Shown in pieces: positions 26,070 to 35,788 of a stretch of DNA of 51,678 nt. The stretch spans positions 1-51,678 of the forward strand of contig JAAEOI010000046.1 in assembly GCA_024244665.1 (NCBI GenBank), given 5' to 3'. Position 1 is the stretch's first letter; every line of letters starts with the position of its first letter. The notes beneath the pieces are model-generated. The model saw nothing but the letters and a program-made list of their open reading frames with translations, was not told the DNA's origin and did no database searches. Source of the DNA: Bacteroidota bacterium. GTDB taxonomy: Bacteria; Bacteroidota; Bacteroidia; Bacteroidales; GCA-2748055. A program made the translations under genes and the position numbers.

Positions 26070-27625
26070 TACCTGGCCGGCGAGAGAACAGCAATGGGGA
26101 TCAGCATCTCCTCCATGGAGACTCCTCCGTGCTGAAATGTATTCCTGTAGAGGTGGACAAAGTGATTGTAATTGTTTGGATATACCATGAAATCGGTGTC
26201 GGTGGCAAAAATATAAGAGCTGCTCACATTGGCTTTAGTAAGGCCTATATCACCGGGCCTGTTGATTTCAAATACCTCTTTCTTATTGAAATTCAGATTC
26301 TTTCCCTGCTTATACCTCAGGTTAACCGATGTTTGCCTGTCCCCAATCACCTTCACCGGGTTGGAAACCCTTACGGCACCATGATCGGTGGTGATCACCA
26401 GCTTCACATCCTGCTGCGCCAGCTGCTTCAGAAGATCATAAACGTAGGAGTGCTGGAACCAGCTGTGCATCAGGGAGCGGTAAGATCCCTCATCGAAAGC
26501 AAGCTCACGGATCATGTCCATCTCTGTGCGCGAATGCGACAACATATCCACGAAATTGTATACCAGGATATTCAGGTCGAAGTTGAGCAGATCCTTATAA
26601 TTCTCGAGCAGTTTCTTCCCGGCCCGTTGATTGCTGATCTTTTCATAATTAAAGGAGCAGTCGATCCCCAGCCTCTTTAACTGGAGACGGCACAACTCCT
26701 CCTCGTGCGCGTTTTTCGGTCCCTCCTCATGATCATCCACCCATAATCCGGGATGTCGCTCCTGGATCTCACCAGGCATCATACCGGAAAACATTGCATT
26801 ACGGGCATACTGGGTTGCCGTGGGAAGAATGGCTGAAAAGATGTTCTCTTCATCGGTCCGGAAAAGGTCCACAATCTCTTTCTCGATAATCTTCCACTGA
26901 TCGAACCTCAGATTATCGATCAGAATCACCATCACCTTTTCCTCTTCAAGCAAGGGGAATACCTTCTTCCTGAATACATTGTTAGACAGCAGAGGAGTCC
27001 CGGGTGAATCGCTTCGGAACCAATCCTGGTAATTTGAGCGGATGAATCTTGAGAATTCGTGATTGGCCTCGGTTTTCTGCATCCTCAGCACCTCCTCCAT
27101 GCCCTCTGAACTGCTGGCTTCAAATTCCATCTCCCAGTATATCAACCGTTTGTAAATACCGATCCAATCCTCAAAACTCCTGGCCGAATTAATCTGCATG
27201 CCCAGCTGGCCGAATTGTGATTGGTAACCAGAGGTGGTTTTCTCGGTGACCAGTCTCTTGGTATCGATATTTTTTTTGATGGTAAGCAGGATCTGCTTGG
27301 GATTTACCGGTTTGATCAGATAGTCGGAGATTTTTCCGCCAAGCGCTTCATCCATGATATCCTCCTCCTCGCTCTTGGTAATCATCACCACCGGGATGGA
27401 GGGTTTGAGGGCCTTAATTTTCTCAAGGGTCTCGAGCCCGGAAATCCCCGGCATATTCTCGTCCAGGAAGATCAGGTCAAAATCATTCTCATCCACCAGC
27501 CTCACAGCATCGGTGCCATTCGAGGAGGTAGTTACCCTGTACTCTTTCTCCTCAAGGAAAAGAATATATGGCTTCAGAAGATCAATTTCATCATCTGTCC
27601 ATAATATGTGAATCTGCCTTCCCAT
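26069..27625 (-). CDS. porX: PorX: response regulator with PglZ-type phosphatase domain
   Basis: 518 residues. Residues 1-120 form a receiver domain with acidic pair D11/D12, phosphoacceptor D55 (FLDENMPG) and K84 (MITKSEEE). The rest is an alkaline-phosphatase-like PglZ domain with ILIDNLRFDQW, LPTATQYARNA (nucleophile Thr near 270) and ITTDHGAV. This is PorX, the response regulator required for the type IX secretion system. PorX is known to act with the kinase PorY and the sigma factor SigP; neither is in the window. It is coupled by TAATG overlaps to porW upstream and tsaE downstream. Confidence 0.95.
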   Translation of the reverse strand: MGRQIHILWTDDEIDLLKPYILFLEEKEYRVTTSSNGTDAVRLVDENDFDLIFLDENMPGISGLETLEKIKALKPSIPVVMITKSEEEDIMDEALGGKISDYLIKPVNPKQILLTIKKNIDTKRLVTEKTTSGYQSQFGQLGMQINSARSFEDWIGIYKRLIYWEMEFEASSSEGMEEVLRMQKTEANHEFSRFIRSNYQDWFRSDSPGTPLLSNNVFRKKVFPLLEEEKVMVILIDNLRFDQWKIIEKEIVDLFRTDEENIFSAILPTATQYARNAMFSGMMPGEIQERHPGLWVDDHEEGPKNAHEEELCRLQLKRLGIDCSFNYEKISNQRAGKKLLENYKDLLNFDLNILVYNFVDMLSHSRTEMDMIRELAFDEGSYRSLMHSWFQHSYVYDLLKQLAQQDVKLVITTDHGAVRVSNPVKVIGDRQTSVNLRYKQGKNLNFNKKEVFEINRPGDIGLTKANVSSSYIFATDTDFMVYPNNYNHFVHLYRNTFQHGGVSMEEMLIPIAVLSPAR

Positions 27626-30333
27626 TATTCCTGTTTTAGATAGTGTTTCAGATAAAAGAGATAGTAGGGATTGTGAACCTTCTCCCCTGAGAGGGTGGTG
27701 TAGTTATCCTGCGAGATAATCATCATCCTGTAGTTTGATTCAGGGATGCCAGCAAGAATATGCGAGCTGTTATCCTGTATCACCTCCAGGTACCTGCCTG
27801 CCCCGTCTGCATTGGTGAATATTTGTACCACAAGCATATAATATCCATCCGTAAGCTCCAGCCTTTCAATCTCCAGGTTATACTCGTTGAAGTTATCCAG
27901 ATTGTAATTCAGCAGGTCGAAACTGACCTGGTTGACATTTTCGCCCGCCTGCAGTGCCAGCATGAAGTAGTGTTCCTGGTCAGGATCAAAGACTGTGTAA
28001 ATCTCCTCAGCCACTTTGGCCTCATCGGCCTGTTTGATAACCGGGAAGGCTACATACATGTAGTCGATAACCTCCTGGGCCTGGATACTCTCTTCAGTGC
28101 CGGGGTGCCATGAAATCAGAGAATCGAGCTCCGTTTTCATCTCCTCCTTGCCAATAAGTGCACCCACCGAAAGGGCCTTGATGTATATAAATTTGGGAAC
28201 CAGAGGATCCTCAGGATTATGCGCCACAGCACTGTCAACATCTAAAATAACACCCTGGTAATCACCCGATTGATATTTTGCATAAATTGTTTCGTAGATG
28301 CGGACTACCTTCATCTCCTCTTCCTCCAACTCCTTGATGTAGTTGGGATTTGTCAGCAGCTTGGTGAAGTGCGATTCGGGATACTGTGCCAGCAGTCTGC
28401 CCTTATAAGATTCCGCCAGACCTGGTTTCTGAACCGAATTGTACAATTCGTACAGGTAATATATGGCCCGGTCATTATATTTCCCTTCCGGATATGGGAA
28501 ACGGTCAACCAGCTCCTCAAAAGCATCGATGGCTTCCTGGTAGTCAAGCAGGTTTTCCTTATAGATCACGCCCATGTTGAAGAGCGCCTCCTCGAGCCTG
28601 TGGTTGGAAACCCCCATGGAGGAGTCTGTGAGCGGGATAGTCGCCAGGTAAAATTCTCTCGACTTATTATCAAAGATAGGCGTGATAGCTCCGCCTTCAA
28701 TAGTGTCACCTTCGACTGCTTCACCCGGATTCATGGATGTAAGGGTCTGTTTGTTCTTCCTGCGCCAATTGTCTTCAAGTTTCCGTTCCCCCCACTTCAT
28801 TCTGAATTCAGGCTGGCCAAAACTTCTGGCATTCAGGTTATAGAAGTACCACTTTCCACCACGCTGGGCGGTCTGGCCTCCTGCCTGGTTTTCGTACATC
28901 ATGGACTGGTTGAAAGCCATATCCTGCATGGTCTGCTGCTCCATCAGCCTCGCCTCCTCCTCCGCCAGCCGAACATCTTCAATGATCCCGTCGATGATGG
29001 TAAACCGCTGCTCCTCGGGCAGTGCGGCCAGCATTTGCATACTGTCCTCCAGGGTGTAGGTATTTACATTATAGACCAGGCCACTCAGGCTTGTTGAGAG
29101 TGTTATCAGACCGGTATACCCTGGATAATCCCTGTTCAGGAATGAGACAGCCGAATCGTAATAGGCAGCTGATAGCATGTAGTCGGGCTCCTCATAATAG
29201 ATCTCTGCCAGGGTGAGGGACGAGAATCCTTTCTGGTACTGGTTCTGAATACTGGTGGAGACTGAAAGGCGGTAATATTCAATAGCCAGCTCCCTGTCGC
29301 CCTCTTCTAAGGCGATGTTCCCCAGTGCGAAATAGATCTGATCCTTGTACTCCCTGTTCTTGCTGTCGCGAAGCATCTTGTTCAGCAGCTTCTTAAGTTC
29401 TTCACTGTTTTCGCTTCCCGATTCAAATACCTCAGCCATACTCACCCTGGCATTAAATGCCATTTCATAGGGTGGGTTATATCTTGTGACACGCCGGTAC
29501 TTCTCCTGGGCCAGGGTATTTTCACCCGCCTCCTCATACAGCTGTGCAAGGATAAAGGTGAAACGGATTTTCTCATCCTTGGATAGGTCTTTCTGAAGCA
29601 GTGCACTCTCAAGATAGGTGGCAGCACTGGCATAGGACTCCCGTTTCAGATCGAACTGGGAACGGGTGGTATGCAGATCGCCCATGTACTCTTCGGGAAA
29701 TTCGTTCTGATCCTCAAGGGCAATCAGGAGCCGGTCGGCCTCCCTCGTTTCACCGATCATGATGTAGGCCCGGGCCAACCAGGTCATGGCCAGGAAACGA
29801 ACCTCATCAACTGGAAAAGTGACCAGTATATGCTTGAAGGTTTCGGCGGCCAGGAAAAACTCCCCCTGGTACATGTAAGCCTTTCCCATCAACATATAGG
29901 AATCGTCAACCCACTTATTATATTCGTTTCTCTCATAGAAAGCCTTATCCTTGGACGATTGATCCCCCTCCTTCACCTTGGGTTTAGCGTCGATTGAATG
30001 AAAGGTGATCACCTTGGTGGCCTTCTCAATGGCCCTTCTCATAGTTGGGTTCAACGACGAATGGAGGGATTCATCTTCATAGAGAAAGATGGGCAGGATA
30101 GAGGTGTAATTATACTTCACAGAGGTCTCAGCCTTCTCCAGACCCTTCTTATAACTCTCTATTCCGTTAAAGTAGATGTTATAATGTGAGGTCAGGTTGT
30201 GGTAGTTCCGGCTCAGGGAGGTATTCTTCTCAACACTGCAGGAGAAGGCAGCTACAATCATGAGAATGGCAGTAAGCCACACCAGGTATCTCCTGAATGG
30301 CACAAGGGTCCGTTTCTTTGTGTCGCTCTTCAA
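27625..30333 (-). CDS. porW: PorW/SprE: TPR lipoprotein of the type IX secretion system
   Basis: 902 residues. A lipoprotein signal ends at AAFSCS (Cys near 32), followed by TSLSRNYHNLTSHYNIYFNG, the hallmark start of SprE/PorW proteins. The body is a long array of TPR-like helix pairs. It ends in a small beta domain with repeated VxxFxxxNYN-type segments that appear twice near the C-terminus. The family is needed for T9SS function and gliding, in the outer-membrane periplasmic leaflet. It overlaps porX by one base, so T9SS structure and regulation are joined in one operon. Confidence 0.88.
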   Translation of the reverse strand: MKSDTKKRTLVPFRRYLVWLTAILMIVAAFSCSVEKNTSLSRNYHNLTSHYNIYFNGIESYKKGLEKAETSVKYNYTSILPIFLYEDESLHSSLNPTMRRAIEKATKVITFHSIDAKPKVKEGDQSSKDKAFYERNEYNKWVDDSYMLMGKAYMYQGEFFLAAETFKHILVTFPVDEVRFLAMTWLARAYIMIGETREADRLLIALEDQNEFPEEYMGDLHTTRSQFDLKRESYASAATYLESALLQKDLSKDEKIRFTFILAQLYEEAGENTLAQEKYRRVTRYNPPYEMAFNARVSMAEVFESGSENSEELKKLLNKMLRDSKNREYKDQIYFALGNIALEEGDRELAIEYYRLSVSTSIQNQYQKGFSSLTLAEIYYEEPDYMLSAAYYDSAVSFLNRDYPGYTGLITLSTSLSGLVYNVNTYTLEDSMQMLAALPEEQRFTIIDGIIEDVRLAEEEARLMEQQTMQDMAFNQSMMYENQAGGQTAQRGGKWYFYNLNARSFGQPEFRMKWGERKLEDNWRRKNKQTLTSMNPGEAVEGDTIEGGAITPIFDNKSREFYLATIPLTDSSMGVSNHRLEEALFNMGVIYKENLLDYQEAIDAFEELVDRFPYPEGKYNDRAIYYLYELYNSVQKPGLAESYKGRLLAQYPESHFTKLLTNPNYIKELEEEEMKVVRIYETIYAKYQSGDYQGVILDVDSAVAHNPEDPLVPKFIYIKALSVGALIGKEEMKTELDSLISWHPGTEESIQAQEVIDYMYVAFPVIKQADEAKVAEEIYTVFDPDQEHYFMLALQAGENVNQVSFDLLNYNLDNFNEYNLEIERLELTDGYYMLVVQIFTNADGAGRYLEVIQDNSSHILAGIPESNYRMMIISQDNYTTLSGEKVHNPYYLFYLKHYLKQE

Positions 30334-30423
30334 TGGGAAGCAATGATTGGTAAGACTCCTCCCGGTGCTTACAAGTTACTAACTGTTTTTGAGGTAACTT
30401 ATTTTATGGTTCATGCAAAAAAC

Positions 30424-30663
30424 TCAGGGCATGTGGACATCCACCACCTCTTTGATCTCGGGAACCTCGTTTCTCACTGCCACCTCCACACCCGCTTTCA
30501 GAGTCTGCATGCTGAAAGGACATCCGTTGCAGGCACCCTTCAATTCAACCTTTAAGACCATATCTTCAGTAATATCCACCACTGAAATATCACCCCCATC
30601 TGCTACCAGGTAGGGCCTGATCTTCTCCAAAGCCTTTTCCACCCGTTCTTTTAACGCTTCCAT
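30424..30663 (-). CDS. NifU-type iron-sulfur scaffold domain protein
   Basis: 79 residues, a stand-alone NFU domain. The opening ALEKIRPYLVADGGDISVV and the CNGCP motif (Cys-x-x-Cys) that holds a 4Fe-4S cluster are visible. It carries clusters to target proteins. It lies 21 bases after the mrp gene on the same strand, a natural pairing for cluster delivery. Confidence 0.93.
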   Translation of the reverse strand: MEALKERVEKALEKIRPYLVADGGDISVVDITEDMVLKVELKGACNGCPFSMQTLKAGVEVAVRNEVPEIKEVVDVHMP

Positions 30664-30684
30664 CTCTTTGGTTTATCTGGTTCA

Positions 30685-31785
30685 CTATTTGATTGTAATT
30701 TCCACCTTCTGAGTGGGATTAATTTCCCTGTTCCTGGTCTCAAGGGCACTTATTACCGACTCTGCCAGGTCATGGAACGATTTTCCACTGGGCTTATCGG
30801 GGTGGAGCGCCACCGGTTCACCATCATCACCCGATTCCCTGATTCCCTGCACAATGGGTATCTCACCCAGGAGTGGGATCCCGGTTTCTTCGGACAGTTT
30901 CCTGCATCCCTCCTTCCCAAATATGTAATATTTATTATCGGGAAGCTCCTCCGGGGTAAACCACGACATATTCTCGATGATCCCCAGGACAGGTACATTG
31001 ATTTTCTCCCCGGTAAACATATTGATTCCTTTCACCACATCGGCCAGCGCCACATCCTGGGGTGTACTGACAATAACCACGCCTGTTACAGGCACCTCCT
31101 GGACCATGGTCAGATGAACATCACCAGTCCCGGGAGGCAGATCGATCAACAGGTAATCCAGCTCTCCCCAGTCACCATTAGAAATCAATTGTTTCAGAGC
31201 ACTGGTGGCCATGGGCCCCCTCCACATCACTGCATCTTCCGGTTTAATGAACAAGCCAACTGAAAGTAATTTCACACCGTATTTCTCAATGGGGATAATC
31301 CACTCGGTCCCATCCTCGGTACGTGCTGCAGGCCTCTGATCCTCCACGTGGAACATCTTCGGAACTGAAGGGCCGTACACATCCGCATCAATCAGTCCTA
31401 CTCTTGATCCTTGTTTTGCCAGCGCCACAGCAAGGTTGACTGCTACGGTTGACTTACCCACGCCGCCTTTACCTGAAGCAACAGCAACTATATTCTTAAC
31501 TCCGGTCAGAACCTCGGGAACAGGCGGAGCTTCGGGCAGCATTACCTGGATATGGTCTGGCTTCAGTGAATCTTCGCCAAATGCATGATTGACAGCCCTA
31601 ATACATGCCTTTTTTATGGACTGGATGAAGGGATCGTTAGCACGGCCAAACTGCAGGGCAATCCAGAGATCACCCTCCCTGTACACAACCTCATGGACCA
31701 TACCCATATCCACAATTCCCTTTTTGGTTTCAGGATGGTGTATGGCACCCAAAACCTCCAGTATCTTCTCTTGTTCTATCTTCAT
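30685..31785 (-). CDS. Mrp/ApbC-family iron-sulfur carrier ATPase
   Basis: 366 residues. An N-terminal DUF59-like domain (1-85) precedes a deviant Walker A GKGGVGKST at 105-113 and YLLIDLPPGTGDVHL. The family binds and transfers iron-sulfur clusters. The CxxC that other family members carry after IENMSWF is replaced here by a TPEELPDNKYY stretch, as I recall for Bacteroidota Mrp. A -7 box lies at 31807-31814. It is paired with nfu. Confidence 0.9.
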   Translation of the reverse strand: MKIEQEKILEVLGAIHHPETKKGIVDMGMVHEVVYREGDLWIALQFGRANDPFIQSIKKACIRAVNHAFGEDSLKPDHIQVMLPEAPPVPEVLTGVKNIVAVASGKGGVGKSTVAVNLAVALAKQGSRVGLIDADVYGPSVPKMFHVEDQRPAARTEDGTEWIIPIEKYGVKLLSVGLFIKPEDAVMWRGPMATSALKQLISNGDWGELDYLLIDLPPGTGDVHLTMVQEVPVTGVVIVSTPQDVALADVVKGINMFTGEKINVPVLGIIENMSWFTPEELPDNKYYIFGKEGCRKLSEETGIPLLGEIPIVQGIRESGDDGEPVALHPDKPSGKSFHDLAESVISALETRNREINPTQKVEITIK

Positions 31786-31806
31786 GGCATGCCTTTAAAA
31801 CAGGCC

Positions 31807-31814
31807 CAAAGATA
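31807..31814 (-). promoter_or_regulatory. -7 box of mrp-nfu
   Basis: The minus strand reads TATCTTTG, an exact TAnnTTTG match, 21 bases before the mrp ATG. It is identical to the gltX box. No clear -33 element. Confidence 0.45.
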
Positions 31815-31838
31815 GTTATTATTATTTAGATTAAGTTA

Positions 31839-32189
31839 CTATAACGCCAGTTCCCGGACAGGATCCCAGAATAGATCATTGAAATTTACGATGCGGTTAT
31901 TGACGATTACAGCACCCTCATTTTCCAACAATTCCTGCATCAGGTTCCTACCCTGGAAATGGTGTTTGCCAGTGAGAAGGCCCGCCCTGTTCACCACCCG
32001 GTGAGCCGGAACGTACTCAGGGTGAGTATGGCACTGGTTCATGGCCCATCCTACCATGCGGGCCGCCCCGGGTGATCCCAGGTATGCGGCAATGGCACCA
32101 TAGGATGTCACCCTGCCCGGCGGGATCAGCAAAACTAACAGGTAGACCCGCTCAAAAAATCCAGGACTGTTGTCCTTACTCGACGTCAT
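31839..32189 (-). CDS. Alkyltransferase-like protein (MGMT family, no acceptor Cys)
   Basis: 116 residues, the small single-domain form. The DNA-binding part GRVTSYGAIAAYLGSPGAARMVGWAM includes the arginine finger near R44. The acceptor motif PCHRV reads PAHRV at 61-65, so the protein cannot take up alkyl groups. It is instead expected to mark O6-alkylguanine for nucleotide excision repair, as known for ATL proteins. Its start overlaps the trmB end by 14 bases. Confidence 0.88.
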   Translation of the reverse strand: MTSSKDNSPGFFERVYLLVLLIPPGRVTSYGAIAAYLGSPGAARMVGWAMNQCHTHPEYVPAHRVVNRAGLLTGKHHFQGRNLMQELLENEGAVIVNNRIVNFNDLFWDPVRELAL

Positions 32190-32883
32190 AGGGCAGTTCC
32201 TTGATCTCGCGGCCTGAGGGCAGGCGAAAACGAATAAAATTAATCTTCATTCCTTCGGCCCTGAAGCGGGCTTCATAGTAAGTCTGTATTGAAACCGTTT
32301 CATCTTCACGGCCACTCTGGTAGAGATCATCTGTATGCCAATCAATCTCCAGCTTGTTAAACTTTGCCAGCTCCAGGGTGTATGAATAGAGCCCGAAATT
32401 ATCTGTTTTCAGGTTGACATATCCGCCATCTTTAAAGAACTGCCTGTAATAATTGAGAAAGATGTCACTGGTAAGCCTCTTTTTACGCCTTCGTTTCTTC
32501 TCCTGGGGATCGGGGAAGGTGATCCAGATCTCATCCACCTCATCCCGGTCAAAAAAGGAGTTGATGAAATCGATCCGGGTCCGAAGAAAGACCACATTTT
32601 CCAGGCCCTCCCGCAGGGCAATAGTAACACCCTTCCAGATCCTGGCACCCTTTATATCCACGCCGAGGAAATTTTTACCAGGATATATGCGGGCAAGTCC
32701 AACGGTATACTCTCCCGCTCCGCAACCCAACTCCAGCACAATTGGATTATCATTCCTGAAAACCTCATGCTTCCAACGACCCTTCAGGGGGTGGTTCTTT
32801 TTATAGACCTCTTCAAAAGCGGGTTGGAAAACCTTTTCCAGCTGCTCCAGTTCTCTGAATCGTTTAAGCTTGTCTTTTCCCAA
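32176..32883 (-). CDS. trmB: tRNA (guanine-N7-)-methyltransferase
   Basis: 235 residues from TTG 32883, one base after the gldH stop. I prefer this because homologues begin MGKxKLxRF, which is exactly what follows (GKDKLKRFRELE). An ATG at 32919 would add 12 residues and overlap gldH by 35 bases. It methylates G46 of tRNAs. The SAM loop ELGCGAGEYTVGLA and ITFPDPQEKKRRRKKRLTS are visible. Confidence 0.9.
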   Translation of the reverse strand: MGKDKLKRFRELEQLEKVFQPAFEEVYKKNHPLKGRWKHEVFRNDNPIVLELGCGAGEYTVGLARIYPGKNFLGVDIKGARIWKGVTIALREGLENVVFLRTRIDFINSFFDRDEVDEIWITFPDPQEKKRRRKKRLTSDIFLNYYRQFFKDGGYVNLKTDNFGLYSYTLELAKFNKLEIDWHTDDLYQSGREDETVSIQTYYEARFRAEGMKINFIRFRLPSGREIKELPYDVE

Positions 32884-32884
32884 C

Positions 32885-33355
32885 TTAATCCGGAATAACT
32901 CGTTCAACCCGGACCCCAATATCGGTCACAGGTAATTCGGCCTTTCGCATGGCCTGCTCGATGGAGAAATTATAAATGCCGGGGATCCCGAACCGGGTCT
33001 GACTCCTGTAAAGCAGCCTTAGTTCTCTTAAACGGCCTGTTCCTTTCCCGACCCAGTCACCATTGGGTGTGGCAAGGATCATATTCACCGTATCCCTCCT
33101 GAATTGCCCGGTGGGACCCTTCACATTTACAAACATATAGAGATTGCTCATTGGATAATCAGTGGTGTGCCGCACCTGGAGGTAGATGCTGTGGAGCGAC
33201 AATGTATCTGCAATATCCATCTCGAACACAGCCACATCATTCCATTTCCAATTCCCGTTTTCAGTAGACTTGTAGTGGTCGTAAACCATCTCCTGATCGC
33301 ACCCGGTAATCAGGATCACTGAAAAAATCACCCCTGTAATATGCCGTCGGATCAT
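32885..33355 (-). CDS. gldH: Gliding motility lipoprotein GldH
   Basis: 156 residues with lipobox LITGC (Cys19). The pattern VYDHYKSTENGNWKWNDVAVFEMDI followed by LQVRHTTDYPMSNLYMFVNV is typical of GldH, a lipoprotein of gliding and T9SS-carrying Bacteroidota. It overlaps ricT upstream as ATGA. The order holB-ricT-gldH is common in this phylum. Confidence 0.88.
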   Translation of the reverse strand: MIRRHITGVIFSVILITGCDQEMVYDHYKSTENGNWKWNDVAVFEMDIADTLSLHSIYLQVRHTTDYPMSNLYMFVNVKGPTGQFRRDTVNMILATPNGDWVGKGTGRLRELRLLYRSQTRFGIPGIYNFSIEQAMRKAELPVTDIGVRVERVIPD

Positions 33356-34506
33356 GAATTTTTTCGTTGATTACGCGGGGGACGGCGTTTTTTCTTCTTC
33401 CTTTTTGCCTTGCTGGCCTCAAAGCGGGTCAGGCTTTCCACTCCGGCCCCATCGGTATATTCCAGCGGTTTTGTCTCTTTCAGTACCTGGGATTCAACCA
33501 GCTCATCGGGAAGCTTCCCGTTGCGGTTCATCTCCTGTATCTCAGATACCCTTTCGGCAGGAACCGGAACAAGTGCATGTCCGCCGCTCCCGTCATACGC
33601 ATACCACATGATACCACGGTATACATCGGTTTTCAACAGGTTAGCGTCACCCGACACAGTCCGGAGCGAAACATTTGAACTGGGGAATTTGCGGCGGGCA
33701 TCTTCATAACCTGACAGTTCATAATTGAGGCAGCATTTCAGCTTTCCGCACTGTCCGGCCAGTTTCTGGGGATTCAGAGCTACCTCCTGCACCCGGGCCG
33801 CATGGGTACTCACCGAAACGAAGTTGGTCACAAAGGTTGAACAGCACAGCTCACGGCCGCAGGTTCCGATCCCCCCGATCTTTCCTGCCTCCTGCCTGGC
33901 CCCGATCTGTCTCATCTCGATACGTATCCTGAAAGATTCAGCCAGAACCTTGATCAACTGCCTGAAATCGACCCGCTCATCAGCTATATAATAGAAAATT
34001 GCTTTGGTGTTGTCACCCTGGTACTCCACATCCCCGATCTTCATATTCAATCCCAGGTCGCTGGCAATCTGCCGGCTGCGGAGCATGGTCTCCTTTTCGT
34101 TCGAAATGGCCTCTTTCCACTTGTCAATATCGGCCTCCTTGGCTTTTCGGTAGACCTTTTTAAGCTCTTCACTATGGTTGTGCCTGGATTTTGCACGCTG
34201 TTTATCCACGATCTCACCGGCCAGGGTAATAATCCCTATATCGTGACCCGGAGAGGCCTCCACGGCAACAATATCACCACGCCTGAGGCGCAGTTCGTTC
34301 ACATTAAGATAAAAATCCTTTCGGGTATTTTTAAACCTGATCTCAACCACCTCCGGGCTATCGTTGCCTGAAACCTCACGCAACCAGTCATATGAATCAA
34401 GCTTACCGCAGGAACTGAAATACAGTTCGATCCGTTCCGAATTATCGCTGGAGATCTCCAGCTGTTTCTCTGCGCAGCATCCTCTTGCCTTCAGGCTTTC
34501 CATCAT
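33352..34506 (-). CDS. ricT: RicT/YaaT-like PSP1-domain protein
   Basis: 384 residues. The PSP1 domain region holds IGGIGTCGRELCCSTFV, then QKLAGQCGKLKCCLNYEL, the Cys-rich signature of RicT (YaaT) that binds iron-sulfur clusters in the Bacillus RicAFT complex. The N-terminus has a Cys pair (RGCCAE). The role in Bacteroidota is not known. The C-terminus is Lys/Arg-rich. It lies between holB and gldH. Confidence 0.87.
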   Translation of the reverse strand: MMESLKARGCCAEKQLEISSDNSERIELYFSSCGKLDSYDWLREVSGNDSPEVVEIRFKNTRKDFYLNVNELRLRRGDIVAVEASPGHDIGIITLAGEIVDKQRAKSRHNHSEELKKVYRKAKEADIDKWKEAISNEKETMLRSRQIASDLGLNMKIGDVEYQGDNTKAIFYYIADERVDFRQLIKVLAESFRIRIEMRQIGARQEAGKIGGIGTCGRELCCSTFVTNFVSVSTHAARVQEVALNPQKLAGQCGKLKCCLNYELSGYEDARRKFPSSNVSLRTVSGDANLLKTDVYRGIMWYAYDGSGGHALVPVPAERVSEIQEMNRNGKLPDELVESQVLKETKPLEYTDGAGVESLTRFEASKAKRKKKKRRPPRNQRKNS

Positions 34507-34551
34507 GCAAAAATAGGGATTCGGAACTCTAAAACAAAAACCGCTTTGTTC

Positions 34552-35691
34552 TCAGGCTTCAGCCTTCTGCATCAGCAGCCTTATCACCCTGATGGAGAGG
34601 TCCATAAAAATGATGCGCGGATTCCCGTTTGCTTCTATGTGGTTTGCCGCCAGGGAAAATGATTCCACCAGGCCATAGATATTGCCTTCATGTATAAACG
34701 GACTGAACTTCCCGGAAAATCCGGCCTCCTTGCGGGACATGAAATTCAGTGCGGGCTGTTCCATATGGAGCATGAAGTTCTCCCTCAAAAGCCGGAGCGA
34801 ATAATCCAGCAGCTGTTTTTGGCGCTCCCGTCCAATCCCGGCAACTCCCTCAACCCAGGAATTGATCTCGATGATACTCCTGGAGTAGGCCAGCCGCATC
34901 AGAAGGGTAAACTGGTCGAAATTGTAGAGCTCTTGCTCATCCCTCATGAGGGAGGTAAGAGCCAGGTTAAAATTGCCGTTGCCCCTTCTGACTGCATCCT
35001 CCAGCAGATCGGGGTCACCCCCTATCTTATTCATCAGGCCTTCCCGCAAGAGATTCTCTTCAATGGGAGGTACGTGTAGAAGCTGTGTCCGGCTCAGAAT
35101 GGTGGGCAGTATGCGTTCGGTACTTTCAGAAACCATCAGGATCGTTGTCTTTTCCGGCGGTTCTTCCAGTAGCTTCAGCAGTTTATTGGCAGTAGGGGCA
35201 TTCATTCTTTCAGGGAGCCAGATCATCATCAGCCTGTATTCCGACTCATAGGGTTTAAATCCCAGTTTCTTAATGATCGACTCACTCTCATATACATTTA
35301 TAATTCCCTGCTTGTTTTCTGCTCCGGCAGACTCATACCATTGATTTTCTGAAAGATATGGGTTATCCAGGAAGGCCTCCCTCCATTCCTCCAGGTAATT
35401 ATCAGTGATCGGGTTCTTGCTTACCTTTGGAGTGGTAAGGACCGGAACCACCATGTGGAAATCGGGGTGAACCAGTTTGCTGAACTTCACACAGGAGGGA
35501 CATACACCGCAGGAATCATGTTCTTTCCGGCCGGCACAGGCCAGGTACTGAGCCATGGCAATGGCAAGGCTCCGTTTACCGGTTCCCGGAGGACCAAACA
35601 GCATCAGGGCATGGGGAACACGGTCCTCGCCCACCATGTTCAGAAGCCTGCCTTTAACTTCCTGCTGCCCTATGATCTCTCCAAATAACAT
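34552..35691 (-). CDS. holB: DNA polymerase III delta-prime subunit
   Basis: 379 residues, a clamp-loader AAA+ protein. Walker A-like GPPGTGKRSLAIA is near 34, and a zinc-binding group CAGRKEHDSCGVCPSC is near 52. Sensor 1 TILMVSESTERILPTILSRTQ follows. It loads the sliding clamp. First gene of holB-ricT-gldH-trmB-ATL. Confidence 0.92.
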   Translation of the reverse strand: MLFGEIIGQQEVKGRLLNMVGEDRVPHALMLFGPPGTGKRSLAIAMAQYLACAGRKEHDSCGVCPSCVKFSKLVHPDFHMVVPVLTTPKVSKNPITDNYLEEWREAFLDNPYLSENQWYESAGAENKQGIINVYESESIIKKLGFKPYESEYRLMMIWLPERMNAPTANKLLKLLEEPPEKTTILMVSESTERILPTILSRTQLLHVPPIEENLLREGLMNKIGGDPDLLEDAVRRGNGNFNLALTSLMRDEQELYNFDQFTLLMRLAYSRSIIEINSWVEGVAGIGRERQKQLLDYSLRLLRENFMLHMEQPALNFMSRKEAGFSGKFSPFIHEGNIYGLVESFSLAANHIEANGNPRIIFMDLSIRVIRLLMQKAEA

Positions 35692-35788
35692 GGTTCTTTT
35701 GAATCCGTAAATGTAGCTAAAAGGATTTTCTTTTTTACCTTTGGAATTCCTTATAGAAACAGCAATTTTTTACTTAAATTATATTACT

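Noticed and set aside
28270..29097. 275-codon frame opposite porW
   Set aside because: Long shadow frame within the porW coding region; no start signal and no family motif.
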